The position numbers and the translations under genes are program-made. Below are positions 30,708 to 41,507 of a DNA stretch of 48,632 bases, one piece after another. The DNA is from Polymyxa betae (Eukaryota; Endomyxa; Phytomyxea; Plasmodiophorida; Plasmodiophoridae). The notes under the pieces are model-generated. The model worked only from the letters and a program-made list of their open reading frames with translations. It had not been told where the DNA came from and made no database searches. The stretch spans positions 1 to 48,632 of the forward strand of contig RBZT01000478.1 in assembly GCA_003693705.1 (NCBI GenBank). The letters are read 5' to 3'. Numbering within the stretch: position 1 is the stretch's first letter; every line of letters starts with the position of its first letter.

Positions 30708-32864
30708 TTAACAATCGATCTCACCGTCGAGCTCATACTGGGTAGCTGAATCCACCATGGTGGCTGTCGTATTCACCAGCCGTGCTTGAAGACGGCAAAT
30801 GTCTTGATAGGTCTTCTGGTAGCTACTGGCGGCCTCGTCGTGCTCGCGAAGGGCGTCCTGGATCTCGGATTCGATCCGGTTGGATTCAGCGGCTGTAGTT
30901 CGGACGGCGTCGAGCTGACGGCGCGTTTGCTGCAGAAGCATTTGCATGATATTGGCCTGCGATTCTAGTTGACGAGCGCTGCTCTCCATATAATTGAACT
31001 GCGATGTGAGTTCATTTATTTGAATCTGCTCACGAAGCTCTGCGAGCTCGCGTTCGGCACGGACGTTCTTCTCCTTCTCAGACGCAAGCTCGGATTGTGT
31101 ATGAGCCAGTACGCCTTTCAAAGTGCTTATTTGGTCCGTGCTCTGTTGTAGCTTTCGAATATCTTGTCGGATGCTTTCGAAGTTTTGGAAGAATACATCG
31201 CCCTGGTCTTGAAACTGCTCCATCTCGATCATCAGATTATTCGATTCTTGCTCTACCTTGCAGAGAAGATTTTGGTTTTTGGTTCCGTTCTCCAACAACG
31301 TCGATATTGTGTCTTGCGCTTCCCTCAATTTGCTTGAAAACTCGGCTCCTCGTCCTTTCGCGTTCAGCAGTTCTTCTTCCAATAGCGCCAAACGGCTTGA
31401 TAGACTTTCATGATCAGGGAGCTTATGTTCAGCACCAGCACCAGACAATGACGATCTTTCAGCAGGTCTCTCCACTTGAGCCTGGGCTTCTTTTGATTCT
31501 AGTATTGACTCGCTGTCCTGCTGGTCAACAAACACGTCGGATCCGCTGTCTTCTTGACTAGAAGGTTCTTCGCGAGGTTCCTGTTGCTCGACTTGGTCTG
31601 ATTCGGAGAACCCTTCGGTTGAAGTCGCTTTGGGAGAAGTCTCGGCGATCTGAGACGATGTTCTCAATGCCAAAGTTGACTCTGGACTAAGGCGAGGTTC
31701 GACAACGCCCGTTATCTGTTGACTTTGGTCAGGCATCTCATCATCGTCAAAATTCAGCGTTCGTCGAGCCAAAGGTACGGGTTTCTCACAAACAACAAAC
31801 GACCTTCCTGAAGATGGCGTCCGAAATTCTGACTGAATCATACTGGTTCTGGCCTTGACAGCCGGAGTGCCAATCGAAGGCGAGCGACTTCGCTCACGTT
31901 GAGGATTTTTCTGGGAAGGCGACGTAGGTTTAAGTTTTGGAGATGAGTTCGGTTCCTCAGCGGTAGCGAACTCGTCGCGCAGCGATTCGGCTCGTTCGGC
32001 TGATTTCCTGGCACCTCCGCTTTGTCGAGGTTGCGGCCATGGCGGTAAAGATTCAGAATCAGCAGTTAGCTGCGATATTGATCGACGCTGTTTTGCAGAT
32101 ACAGAGGGAAGAATGGAGGAAGACTGGTTCAAGGTTGGCCGGCGCAGAGCCTCTTCTTCATCTCTGTCCGAATCGTGCGAGCATCTACGAGAGGATTGTT
32201 CATCATCATCATCGCTGTCAGCAGGAATGAACCAGGATAAACCAGATGGTGTTCGTGGAGATGAAATTGTTGTACGCGACGACAGAGGTGAAGACGCTAT
32301 TCGAGTGGGTGTCACAGGCTTTCGCGGAGATGGCGACACCGATGTTATCCTGAATGATGTCGTCGCTGAAGGTTTTGTTCCGGTGGAGACGCCGAAGAAA
32401 CCGGTTCGTTGAGCAACGCTAGTGAGTTCTTGCTGCAAGCTCAACGCTTTCCAGGACACGTCGGGAGCGTTCCCTTGAATGATATCGAACAAAAGGCTGA
32501 GAGTTGCTAAGAACGACCCTTCATAATACTCACGAACTGCTCGTCGAGTATCTCGTGGAAATAAACCCGATACCGGACTACAAGCTGAATCGACAACAGT
32601 GCAGACAAAACCTTCCAGTTTCGCCCACGAGTTCGTATTCTTCGCTGTCAATTTTTTCTCGATTTCGCGATAAAGTAGATCGCGGGCTTTGTTGACCTCA
32701 GGCATTGTCGATTCGATTGCTAAAATAAGCATCCTTAAATGATCTATCTGCCGCATTACGACGGCGGCGACTTCATCTAAAGAGTTGGCGCCCAGGCGGC
32801 TCCTAAGGAGCGCCGTTATAGCCGCCGAGGTCGCCATACAGAAACTAATGAATATCTCTTTCAC
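30708..32864 (-). CDS. Coiled-coil protein with Ser-rich linker
   Basis: Single open frame, 718 residues. Residues about 1-150 look helical and folded (SLDEVAAVVMRQIDHLRMLI, EYYEGSFLATLSLLFDII). Residues about 180-470 are Ser/Pro/acid-rich disorder with many SP/TP sites (SPSPRKPVTPTR, RSRSPSIGTP). Residues about 485-690 are a long coiled coil (LALLEEELLNAKGRGAEFSS and onward). The layout suggests a cytoskeletal, centrosomal or kinetochore scaffold regulated by proline-directed kinases, but no family is recognised. A second Met at residue 10 (32837) is an alternative start. Long, intact and with matching composition, so the gene itself is secure. Confidence 0.85.
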   Translation of the reverse strand: MKEIFISFCMATSAAITALLRSRLGANSLDEVAAVVMRQIDHLRMLILAIESTMPEVNKARDLLYREIEKKLTAKNTNSWAKLEGFVCTVVDSACSPVSGLFPRDTRRAVREYYEGSFLATLSLLFDIIQGNAPDVSWKALSLQQELTSVAQRTGFFGVSTGTKPSATTSFRITSVSPSPRKPVTPTRIASSPLSSRTTISSPRTPSGLSWFIPADSDDDDEQSSRRCSHDSDRDEEEALRRPTLNQSSSILPSVSAKQRRSISQLTADSESLPPWPQPRQSGGARKSAERAESLRDEFATAEEPNSSPKLKPTSPSQKNPQRERSRSPSIGTPAVKARTSMIQSEFRTPSSGRSFVVCEKPVPLARRTLNFDDDEMPDQSQQITGVVEPRLSPESTLALRTSSQIAETSPKATSTEGFSESDQVEQQEPREEPSSQEDSGSDVFVDQQDSESILESKEAQAQVERPAERSSLSGAGAEHKLPDHESLSSRLALLEEELLNAKGRGAEFSSKLREAQDTISTLLENGTKNQNLLCKVEQESNNLMIEMEQFQDQGDVFFQNFESIRQDIRKLQQSTDQISTLKGVLAHTQSELASEKEKNVRAERELAELREQIQINELTSQFNYMESSARQLESQANIMQMLLQQTRRQLDAVRTTAAESNRIESEIQDALREHDEAASSYQKTYQDICRLQARLVNTTATMVDSATQYELDGEIDC

Positions 32865-33860
32865 CGTGGATGGCTCTGTCCATGATCGGATCGTGATTCA
32901 CCATCGTCCTGCCGACAATTCACGTTGACGCGAATCTTTGCTACAGGATAGACAGAGAAGCTGACTATGGTGACTCATTCACTGTCTCATTAAAAAGATT
33001 CGTTACGCTAGAAGGGTGTCGCTCATTGTCGACTGAAGTTAGGGTTCTAGGGTTTGTTTGACTTGCGCCTGTGCCAGCTGTATGGGGTGATGGGGTCGAT
33101 GAAGTCGTCAAGGCAAAATGGTGGTGGCCTTGGAGCCGCCAGCATTTGATGTCTGCAATTTGTGCAATCGGGACTGCGCCTGATCGCATGTCCATCGACT
33201 CCGCCGACTGTTGCTGCAGGTCATCCCCGGCGTGTGGCAATGTATTTTGCCAACTGGAGTAATTAGGAGCCAGCAAGAACGTCAATCAAATATCTTGTTG
33301 TGATATTCCTTTCGACCCTATGATTCGGGTTAGCTGCCAATCTGGAGGTAAGGCAGATGACACCGCGGAATCTTGCAACATTCAACGACCCGTTGCCTCT
33401 AGAATCTCGACACATTTCGAACGACGTCTCTATATAGGTCGCGACGGCATCATTCCCATAACAATGTCCCTTCCACATTTTGTCGCATATTGTCGTAGAA
33501 TGGAATTTCTAATCGCAGATTTCCTGGCCGTGACATCCTTCCGGAGAGATGACCTGTATGAACGAACGGACGATAAATGTTCGTGGTCTCCTTTCCTTCA
33601 TGGTTGGAACCACGTCGACATTAAACCTGCAAGGCCACGCCCATTGATGTACTTCTTTTGAAGTCGAAAACGATGCATTGATTTAAGGACAGCACGCCAG
33701 ATTAGTTAGGGTTCTAGGGTTTATTGCGTGCTTGTCAATCAGCTTTAACCATGGGGGACCACATGGGGCAATGGGGTGGTGGGGTCGTAGAGGGGATGGG
33801 TTCGAGTCCTAAAGACGATCTCTTTATTATCCGTTTATGTGAACGAATCGCATAATTGAT
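32865..33860. other. Intergenic stretch with two telobox copies
   Basis: No gene recognised. GTTAGGGTTCTAGGGTTT occurs at about 33039-33056 and again at 33705-33722. Each copy is followed some tens of bases later by G-rich sequence containing TGGGGT(G/C) and a CATGGGG or GTATGGGGTGATGGGG stretch. The second copy is about 140 bp upstream of the tafazzin ATG. Confidence 0.5.
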
Positions 33861-35041
33861 ATGTCGTCTGTCTTGCCGTGGCCGATCTCGGAGTCGCTTC
33901 CTCAGCACCGGCCCAGCGACGACTCCCTGGCCCAGGACGTCTTTCAGACGTTCGTCTTCGTCGGCGTTGGGGTCCTTTCAAGGATATGGCTGTATGGGCT
34001 GAACGACCTGAAAGTGTCAGGTGCCGGCTATCTCCAGGAATTGCTGCATACCAGATCGGTGAGGAAAGCGCCTGTGATTACGGTCACGAACCATAACTCG
34101 ACAATCGACGATCCGGCTCTGCTTAGCTTGCTGGTGCCATTTCGAGTACTGATGCATCCAGATCGATGCTGTTGGTCATGGTATGGCCAGGGATTTGCTT
34201 TCTGGATATCGTAAAACAATAGCGTCGGCGATACATAGGTGTGCTAAAGAAATCTGCTTTGCCAACCCTATTTACTCTGCTTTCTTTCACAATGTCAAAA
34301 CGATTCCGATTATTAGAGGCAATGGCGTTCGTCAACCGGTAAAAATGACTTTTTTCAATCAACTTTTATACTTGAATGTTGTTTGATAATCTGCAACCGC
34401 TTTCTACATGCGAATTTGATATTTTGTTTACGAGCTTTCATTCTACAGGCTGTCGGAAGGATGATTTCGTATGGTTTGAATGGATCATGGATCCACGTTT
34501 TTCCAGAAGGGAAAGTGATTCAGGCCGCTGCGGGTGAGCGTCTCCAGATCCGGCCATTACGATGGGGCGTCGGACGTCTGATCACCGAAATCTCCCGCAT
34601 TCGTGAGCCCGATTTCGATCTGCAAAACTGCCCGGTCGTGATCCCGTTCGTTCATCGCGGCATGCAGGACGTGCTGCCTCTTAAGACGCACGTCCCTCGC
34701 ATCAACAATAAGGTCTGTTCAACCAAGCCGAATCAAGAGATCTGACCCAAAACTACTCAGGTGCGAGTTCTATTCGGGGATCCGATCCAGTACGACGACC
34801 TAATTACCGAGCACATCAAAGTCAATTCGCATCGGTATTTCGTTCTGATCGATTATGACAGACCCGGATAGTTGATAGTGGGTTTCAAAGGTTGGATTGG
34901 AACGATCCGATGAGGACCGTGGATGAGGAGCTCTATGCAAAGATTACGAAACGGATCGAGAACGAACTTCGTCGTTTAATGAAGCAATTGAACGAAATGG
35001 TGGAAGAAGAGGAGCAAATCCAGTCAATATCCAATGTATAA
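33861..35041 (+). CDS. TAZ: Tafazzin, monolysocardiolipin acyltransferase
   Basis: Remodels mitochondrial cardiolipin. Exons: 33861-34180, 34239-34338, 34449-34712 and 34761 onward. Introns are 58, 110 and 48 nt, then probably one more of about 50 nt before a last exon ending at 35041. Motifs: the acyltransferase HX4D as TNHNSTIDDPALLSLL, the tafazzin-specific CCWSW|CAKEICFANPIYS across intron 1, IPIIRGNG, and WIHVFPEGKVIQ with LRWGVGRLI. Later come PVVIPFVHRGMQDVLP and VRVLFGDPIQYDD. If the last intron is not used, translation stops at 34871. The frame at that last junction did not resolve cleanly, so the C-terminus is uncertain. Confidence 0.92.
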
Positions 35042-35099
35042 TATATCGTTGTCGATTGCCTACACCTTTAAGGTGCCTTGTTAGCGAATCTCATCATTA

Positions 35100-35760
35100 C
35101 TAAACCACCTTAGATAAGGGCCCTTGTAAATGTGCCTTCAGAGCCAGGACTCGCCTCTTGTTCCAGGCTAATTGTGCATCCTGGTCGATAACCGCCGTCA
35201 GCAGGAATGATGATACAGAGCAGGTGATCAGGGCGCCTTTCGAGAATGTAATCTGTTGCAGTTCGAGCGTTGAAGAGCCGAGCGCTTCACGACCATCCAG
35301 ATCGAAGGTCATCCAGATCTGGGCTAGGAGCCCGCTCATTACTTGTGAGAACGCCTTGTTGCCAGCGAATAGAATTAGTGATCCATCTGCTTTAATTAAC
35401 CTATAAAAATCTCCGATTTGTATAACATTGCTCGCCAAAAGCAAAAGCGAAAGAAGCTTAAAAGTTTAATACGTCGAGGAGCTTTTGCTCTGTCATAAAA
35501 TGTACAAAATGATTGCAGCAAGCTTGAAAAAGAGAGAGAAATTGAAAAACGTTTTCTTACATGAAGGAACGAATACCTTCAGAACAGAATCGTTCGAGCC
35601 GATCCTGTAATAAGGTCCATTTCACAAACGGTTGAGATGTGATCGGTGGGATGATGCTGGGAACGGTTTCCTCAGACAGGCCCCGAGACGGCTTGCCGAG
35701 CCCAGACCACTGGACGTCGTCATTGTTGGCAGACTCGGAGAGCGAAAGCCGATCTGACAT
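35100..35760 (-). CDS. Small protein, possible roadblock/LC7-like fold
   Basis: Two exons, 35760-35561 and 35400-35100, with a 160-nt intron, join in frame to give 166 residues. After a Ser-rich N-terminus, residues about 50-166 run LQDRLERFCSEGIRSFMLIK, ADGSLILFAGN, an amphipathic helix, then ITFSKGALITCSVSSFLLTA and a final helix with LALKAHLQ. Helix-strand order and the DGSLILFAG turn are reminiscent of roadblock/longin-type small GTPase regulators such as LAMTOR proteins. That is a weak, pattern-based suggestion. It converges with tafazzin, 58 bp away. Confidence 0.6.
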
Positions 35761-35807
35761 TGGGGCTTCGCAGCCGTCAATGAACCTTTCTCGGTGTCCG
35801 CTATCAA

Positions 35808-36271
35808 AATCTGTTCAAGAACAATAGTGGTTTAGCTCATGATTGAGATCTGGGATTCGGTTTTACAGGAGATAAATGTTACCATCCAACGTTTCGGAGC
35901 GATTATTTCAGGAATTGATGCTGAGTCGTTCGCCGTATGTAAAGCTTTTCATGCTTCATCAAAATTTATTTCCCTTTCCCAGCAGTGCAGGTTGCCATCC
36001 AAGCATCGCCTGGATTCAAAAATCGGTCTCAAGTTTACTACAATGGGAATCGTTGCCTTTTTAGATGATTAAATTGAGGACTTTTGATGGTCGCTGTTGT
36101 TGAAGGTTGTCACAAAATCAGTTGTTTTGTTCAAGCAGGGTTCGAGCCTGTGTAGCGAGTTACGATTAGGAAAACATTCAGAAATATTTAACTAATTTAT
36201 TTGTTGCTTAAAGTTGACAATTGATATGAAGCCTGTTAGACGGCAACAAGCGTCCGAGCTCATTCGCAATC
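35808..36271. other. Intergenic stretch
   Basis: Nothing recognised; AT-rich from 36180 toward the WRAP73 3' end. Confidence 0.45.
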
Positions 36272-38345
36272 CTAACATCGTTCATCATCGATAAAGCCAG
36301 CGACAGCCTGGGACCGATCCCAGACCACAAACGAGTCTTGGCACGGGTTCGTCAGGCATCCCGTCGCCTGAAACCCATCTAACCGAAAACCATGAGCGAG
36401 CGCTGCGCCCCGAAAAAACCCAGACGACCAAACCAACCTGCTGGAATCGTGACGCAAGCAGCGCCGCCGGGCGTCCACGTGAACAGCCGCGACGAATCCG
36501 TGACGATCAGCAGCTGCGTTCGCGTCCGGCTCCAGGTGATCGCCCGAACCGGTGCCAGATGGACCAGTACGCACGCCAGCGACAACGTCTTCGTCATCCA
36601 GACGTACACGCAGGTCGGTTGATTATCTAACGCAGATCAGCGGCGGCGTCGACGACCGACGATCGAACCGTTTCTCGTCGCGAGATAGTCGCTGTTCGGA
36701 CACCATTCCATCAGGCCGACGCCGAACTTCGCCGACGCGTCGCGATCCGGATCGGCGACGACCTCGGGCACCGAGAACGGCACCTTGCCCAGGACGTACT
36801 GCGACGAATCCGTCGCCCCCGATCGCGACTCGATATAGACGGCGACCGTGGGCGTGTTGACCGCGCCCGCCAGATGGCTCAGCTCGCAAACGACCTTCCA
36901 CCTAACGAACACCGTTCATCGCATCGAACGCGCCGTCGCGCAAACCGACGTCAAATAGTTCACGATGCGGACGCGCTGATCGTAGCTGCCGATCGCCAGC
37001 AGCATCGAGTTCGGCGTCCCTGTACAACAGACCATTCAGAACCGGGCCCAGGGGCCAGTACGGTCCCTTTCATACATTGGACGGATTTGATGGCAAGCGC
37101 GTCTTCATAGGCGGAATAGGCCATGAGGCGTTCGCCTTTCGGGACGGCGTAGACGCAGACGTTGTAGTAGAGCGGGCCGTCCCAGGCGCAGAGGAAGGCG
37201 CCGTTCGGGGCGAACGCCAACCCGACCAGGTTGGTCGTACCGGCCTCCCAGGTCTGCCGGGCGGTGAATTGGATGATGGGGAGGGCGTTGGGTGAGAGGT
37301 GGCCATACAGCGATCTGGGTCCAGTTTTCGGTCGCATACAGATGGATGTAATCTTTGAATGTGCGGCGATGGGAGACGGCCAGCAGCTTCCCTGCATCGG
37401 GGGGAAGGTTTTAGTGGCAGTCGTGATGAGAAGAGACAGGATCGAGACCTTCAGCATCGAAATCGAGCGCCTTCTCGGGATTCTTTGGGTTCTCCTGAAG
37501 CCAACAGATTACACGCCGGGACTAAACTTCAAGAGAAAAAATACTTGGTGGATTTTGCCAAAAAAAAACGGAAGCCAGCAAAGTATTTCAGTAAATGAAA
37601 AGAGCCCTTATTAAAGACTACACTTGATGGATTTGTAGGAGGAAATAAAGCTAAGAACGAAGTGAACAGCCTTCAAAACCAACAAAGATGTAAAGTTTTC
37701 AAAAACGTATTTTTGTTGAGATGAGAAGAAAGCAGTAGCAAAATGATTCGTAAAAAAGTGCCAATTTTACAAAAATAAAAAAAAAGAATGAAGCAGCGTA
37801 CAATATAGCGATGATGACGAGAGGCGAGATCCCAGATCGTCAGACGAATATTGAACTGGGAGCAGGTCAGGACATGGGCGCCATCAGGGGCGAACCGAGC
37901 CCAGGACAGGCCGCAGACGCCCTCGTCGATCTTGGCGACCGGCGCTGCGTGGGTGTCAGGCGTCCATCGATCGCACACGACCCATCCAGCCCACCTTGGA
38001 CGAGATCGGAGCTGGCGTCCGCCGAGATCGAGAACACCCAGACCCGAGCTCGAAGCAGCTGGGCGCAAAGCAAATGCTTCGAATCGCCCGACCATTCTGA
38101 GCACTTTTATTCAGGATTTTTTGAATAAAATTTTCTTGAAATTTTTTTTTTTTAAATAAAAAAGTAAAAAATTGAAGCATACCGATATGCTGGACGAGAT
38201 CGCAGCATTCACAGACGCGAACGACTCGTAGTGTCTCTGCCTGGCGAACGGCGACCCGCATGCCGTCGACGATAGCAGCGACCAGGACGCCATCGGGCGA
38301 GTAGGCGACGGGGCCGGCGACCTGGAACGGCTCTGAGAACTCCAT
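36272..38345 (-). CDS. WRAP73: WD repeat protein WRAP73/WDR8
   Basis: WD40 protein of the centrosome/spindle pole (WDR8, Msd1-Wdr8 complex in yeast and animals). Exons 38345-38183, 38096-37995 and 37944-37802 (introns 86 and 50 nt) join in frame: MEFSEPFQVAGPVAYSPDG, CDLVQHI|EWSGDSKHLLCA, KIDEGVCGLSWARFAPDGAH, RLTIWDL. Later exons to 36272 contain FKDYIHLYATENWTQIAVW, NLVGLAFAPNGAFLCAWD, YSAYEDALAIKSV, LLAIGSYDQRVRIVNYLT, GLMEWCPNSDYLATRN, APVRAITWSRTRTQLLIVTD and the terminal CQDSFVVWDRSQAV. These follow the order of animal WRAP73. Exact boundaries of the four or five later introns are approximate. It is divergent from PDCD2 over a telobox-bearing promoter. Confidence 0.9.
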
Positions 38346-38441
38346 CGTCAAAGAGCGCTCTCCTTTGCTGTTAAAGGTGCTGGGGGTGGCCGCGCGCACC
38401 TCGTGCGTTAGGGTTTAGGGTTTTAGGGTTTACGCAACTCC
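38346..38441. promoter_or_regulatory. Bidirectional promoter with telobox (WRAP73 / PDCD2)
   Basis: Only 96-135 bp separate the two divergent start codons. The spacer holds GTTAGGGTTTAGGG and TTTTAGGGTTTA (about 38407-38432). This is the clearest telobox-in-promoter case in the window. Confidence 0.6.
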
Positions 38442-39846
38442 GTGACGCTTCCTCATTGTTGTCATCCCATCAATCAGCAAATGGTGGCGCCGGCGATCGT
38501 CGATCGCGACTCCGATGCCGAGGAAGGCGACGCCGACCCGGTCCTGCTCGGATTCGTTCAGCGCCAGGCGACACGCTTCGCCCTGGTCCGCGATCGCTTC
38601 CCCAGCAAGGTCGGCGGGTTCCCGGCCTGGCTGGACCCGGAGCATGTCCCGGACGCCGCCCGCCTCTCCTGCAAGCGATGCGGACGCATCATGCGATTTC
38701 TGGCGCAGATCTACGCCCCGGTCGATGACGTCCCGGATGCCTTCCATCGAACGCTGTTCGTATTCTGCTGTTTAGACCCGGGCTGTGCTAGCTCGCCTTC
38801 AAGGTTCGGCTGCTTTTGCTGTTACAATTCATTCTTGTCCTTTCAGATTTTTTTTTTTTTTAATTTTGCTGAAGTTAGAATTTGTTTTGGCTGCCTTCAA
38901 TGTGATTAACGGATTCATTTCAGCGTTCGCGTGCTGAGATCGCAGCTGCCTCGTGCGAATCCGTACTATCCTAGTGATCCGCCTCTCGTGACCTCGGACG
39001 ACGCTCCCAACGGGGACGATTTCGCTTCAGATCCGGCTTTTGAAGACGGTTTGTCGACGGCGGTCAGTTTCTGTTGAAATTTTGACGATTTTATGCAGTC
39101 AAGTTGTGCAATGTTTGCGGGCTGTTAGCGCCGAAGTCGTGCGCCGGCTGCCGTCGCCGGTTCTACTGCAGCCGCGACCATCAGGTCATTGACTGGCGCT
39201 CCGGCCATTCGGGGTGCTGCTCAACGGAGCTGTCGTCGGAGCCGGCTTGCCTACAAGGCGTGTTTCCGCAGTTCGAAATCTGCATCGAAGACGAGGACGA
39301 TATCGATGAAGCAGAACTTACACCGAAAGAGAAAGGTACAACTTCGTTCAAAACGTTCAACTTTTTTGCAACGTTTTTCTGATTTTTTTTTTCCTCACTC
39401 CATTGGTAATTGTTTCCATTGCAGCCATGCTGAAGCATTACGAGAGCGAGGTCAGCAAGCTCGAAGGCGACGATGTTACCGATCACGAGAAGCTTTCGTT
39501 CGATAGCGCCGCCGTCGACGACGTCTTTGTCGAATTTCAGCAGCGAATGCAGCGGGCACCATCGCAATGCTTCCGATATAGGCGATGTTCGCCCCGGCCG
39601 CTTTGGACGCATTCCAAAGGGCGTCTTTCCGATTCTGAAGCGGAGCGATGGCGCTGCCGATCGTGTGCTGGACCGGTGGCGTTCGAGTTTCAGATCCTGC
39701 CGCAGCTGTTATCGTTCCTAGATACCGACCCAGGCTTTGATTTCGGCACGATTGCTGTGTATACTTGCAGGGCAAGCTGCAATGTCGGCCAAGAGGCTTA
39801 TCGTGAGGAACATGTATGGAGGCAGGGACCAGCTGCCCCTATGTAA
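38442..39846 (+). CDS. PDCD2: PDCD2/TSR4-type protein (ribosomal protein uS5 chaperone family)
   Basis: Four exons (38442-38803, 38924-39062, 39104-39335, 39425-39846) with introns of 120, 41 and 89 nt join in frame to 384 residues; starting at the ATG 38481 gives 371. Family signatures: LLGFVQRQATRFALVRDRFP, SKVGGFPAWL, SCKRCGRIMRFLAQIYAP, AFHRTLFVFCCLDPGCA, a MYND zinc finger (CNVCGLLAPKSCAGCRRRFY, CSRDHQVIDWRSGH), FPQFEICIEDED, and the C-terminal FEFQILPQLLSFLD with FGTIAVYTCRASC. PDCD2/Tsr4 assists 40S ribosome assembly by binding uS5. MYND cysteines are all present. Complete. Confidence 0.95.
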
Positions 39847-39902
39847 TGAAAGCCAGTTTACTTAATTAAACAGATCTTGTATTTATATCTCACCAGTTCG
39901 GG

Positions 39903-40707
39903 ATGACTGTCGAAGGCTCCTATCGAGCTCTCATCATCGCTGCCATTTGCATTTTTTCGCTTTCTGTTCAATTGTTTAAATGTTGTCTCATCTTCTCAAA
40001 GTGGACGATCACCAGTAAAGCGCTTTTGCAATTATTGTGAGGCTCTCTGAATCCTTGGCTCAACCATCCAATTTTGGATTTGGAATTTGCACTTTGACGG
40101 TTTGATGCGTTTGCTGAAAGCCAATCTTGCAATGCTCTCAGGGGGAAGGTGCTCAAATTCCATGGCGAAAGTATTCTACCTTGTCTTTAATGATACTTGC
40201 TTTTCGTAGGTTATCTGGGAGCACATCAACGCCAAATCCGGCAACGATCAGAGATTCTTCAATGTCCCTTTCATACGATTCCGGAGTGAGGAAGAAGTCT
40301 CACGTTCAAAGCGCCACATCGCCCAAATGACAGTGTTCGAGCATCCTGCCCGTCGTAAGTTCACATTCGCCGAAACGAAATTCACCCTTTCTGATCTCCA
40401 TTCAAAGAACGAAGGCTTCATTGTTCCTCCTGCGAAGACCCGTTCGCCATTCCAATCGATTGCAAAGGCGAACTTCACTATTGGGTTCCAAAAATTGAAT
40501 AAGCTTAACACAAAGGCGCTAAGGTTATTGTGCCGCCGCCGGACGTTTGGCGATTCGAAAAATTCGTTGGTTGCTACTCCACTGATATGTCTTGATTGTG
40601 TTTTAGCGTGCGAGAGGTTCAAGCAGGCTCTCGGCCGCAGGCCTTTTTATTGTACTCATTCGTTGTCGGATTCTCCAGACATCTTCTTCGCCATTCGTCT
40701 TACGTAA
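39903..40707 (+). CDS. Uncertain spliced gene with N-terminal membrane segment
   Basis: An ATG at 39903 opens a 45-codon frame with a hydrophobic segment (ALIIAAICIFSLSVQL), ending at a possible GTGAGG donor near 40036. A long open plus-strand frame (about 40206-40707) begins after a CGTAG acceptor and contains INAKSGNDQRFFNVPFIRFR and SKRHIAQMTVFEHPARRK. Splicing the two does not keep frame in the simplest way, and an opposite-strand frame (40248-40622) is also open. Real coding potential is likely; gene structure and identity are not established. Confidence 0.3.
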
Positions 40708-41241
40708 CTGCAATACAAGAGTCAATATTTCCCGATCTCGCTATTACTGTTGTTGAGAGATTGTGAATTGTGAATACTAGAATGAATTTATACCAACAGA
40801 AGTGACTGTCAAATAATACCTTGACATGCAATGGTGAACTAATTTTGTACAATAGATTTTAGACTTCATTAAACAGGAAAATGCGAAAGCGACAAACGGT
40901 CGAAAAGGTTCACAAAATAACCATACTCGACATATTGGCACTTCTCATAGGCATGCCGTTCATCAGAACATTTCCATGGTAGCCAATACGAATTCTGCCG
41001 ACATTGGTTCAGGGGCAAAAGTAGATGAGCGCATCGGTCACGGTAGTGGTAAGGAATCTGGGCAGCATCGAGCTGCTCCTGGGTCGGCCCTGCTCATCCG
41101 ACATCAATACTGGACGGGCCTGTTTCATACAGATTGTTTACGGTTCGGCTTCGATTCTGTCATCAGTGTTGTAGAGCGATTGAGGAATAAACTTCTATCG
41201 CAGCCAACAAAATCACAAACTGTAAGTAACGTCGGAAATTT

Positions 41242-41418
41242 GAAAAGTTGCGCGTTTTTGCAGACTTTCTGTGATCATATTCGTTACATTTCGAGATGAT
41301 CCTACGTTGTAAATTCGCTTTCTTCTTGTTTATAACGTGAGAATTTTGAAAATTGCGCGTTTTTGCATCTTTTTCTGTGATCAAATTCGTTACATTTCGA
41401 GTTATGATCCTTGATGAA
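41242..41418. repeat. Two-copy direct repeat, about 70 bp, spaced about 106 bp
   Basis: TTGCGCGTTTTTGCA followed by CTGTGATCA, ATTCGTTACATTTCGAG and ATGATCCT occurs at about 41246-41310 and 41353-41418 with few differences. It lies downstream of the DDX56 3' end, where I see no gene (40708-41507). Confidence 0.75.
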
Positions 41419-41507
41419 ATCGAAATCAATACTGATGGACGAATAATGGCAAGCCGTTTTTTCATGGTTTAGATAAAGGTTTATTATTAGCGTACAGAAT
41501 GCGAAAG

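Noticed and set aside
31097-31561. 154-residue plus-strand frame
   Set aside because: Antisense to the coiled-coil gene; Leu/Ser-rich as expected for the reverse of such coding.
33798-33809. tRNA-like B box GGGTTCGAGTCC
   Set aside because: No acceptor stem, A box or anticodon arm could be found around it.
36138-36148. Second B-box-like GGGTTCGAGCC
   Set aside because: A short T-arm-like stem is possible but no matching acceptor stem upstream; not a tRNA.
40976-41299. 107-residue plus-strand frame
   Set aside because: Runs into the 70-bp repeat and shows no coding features.
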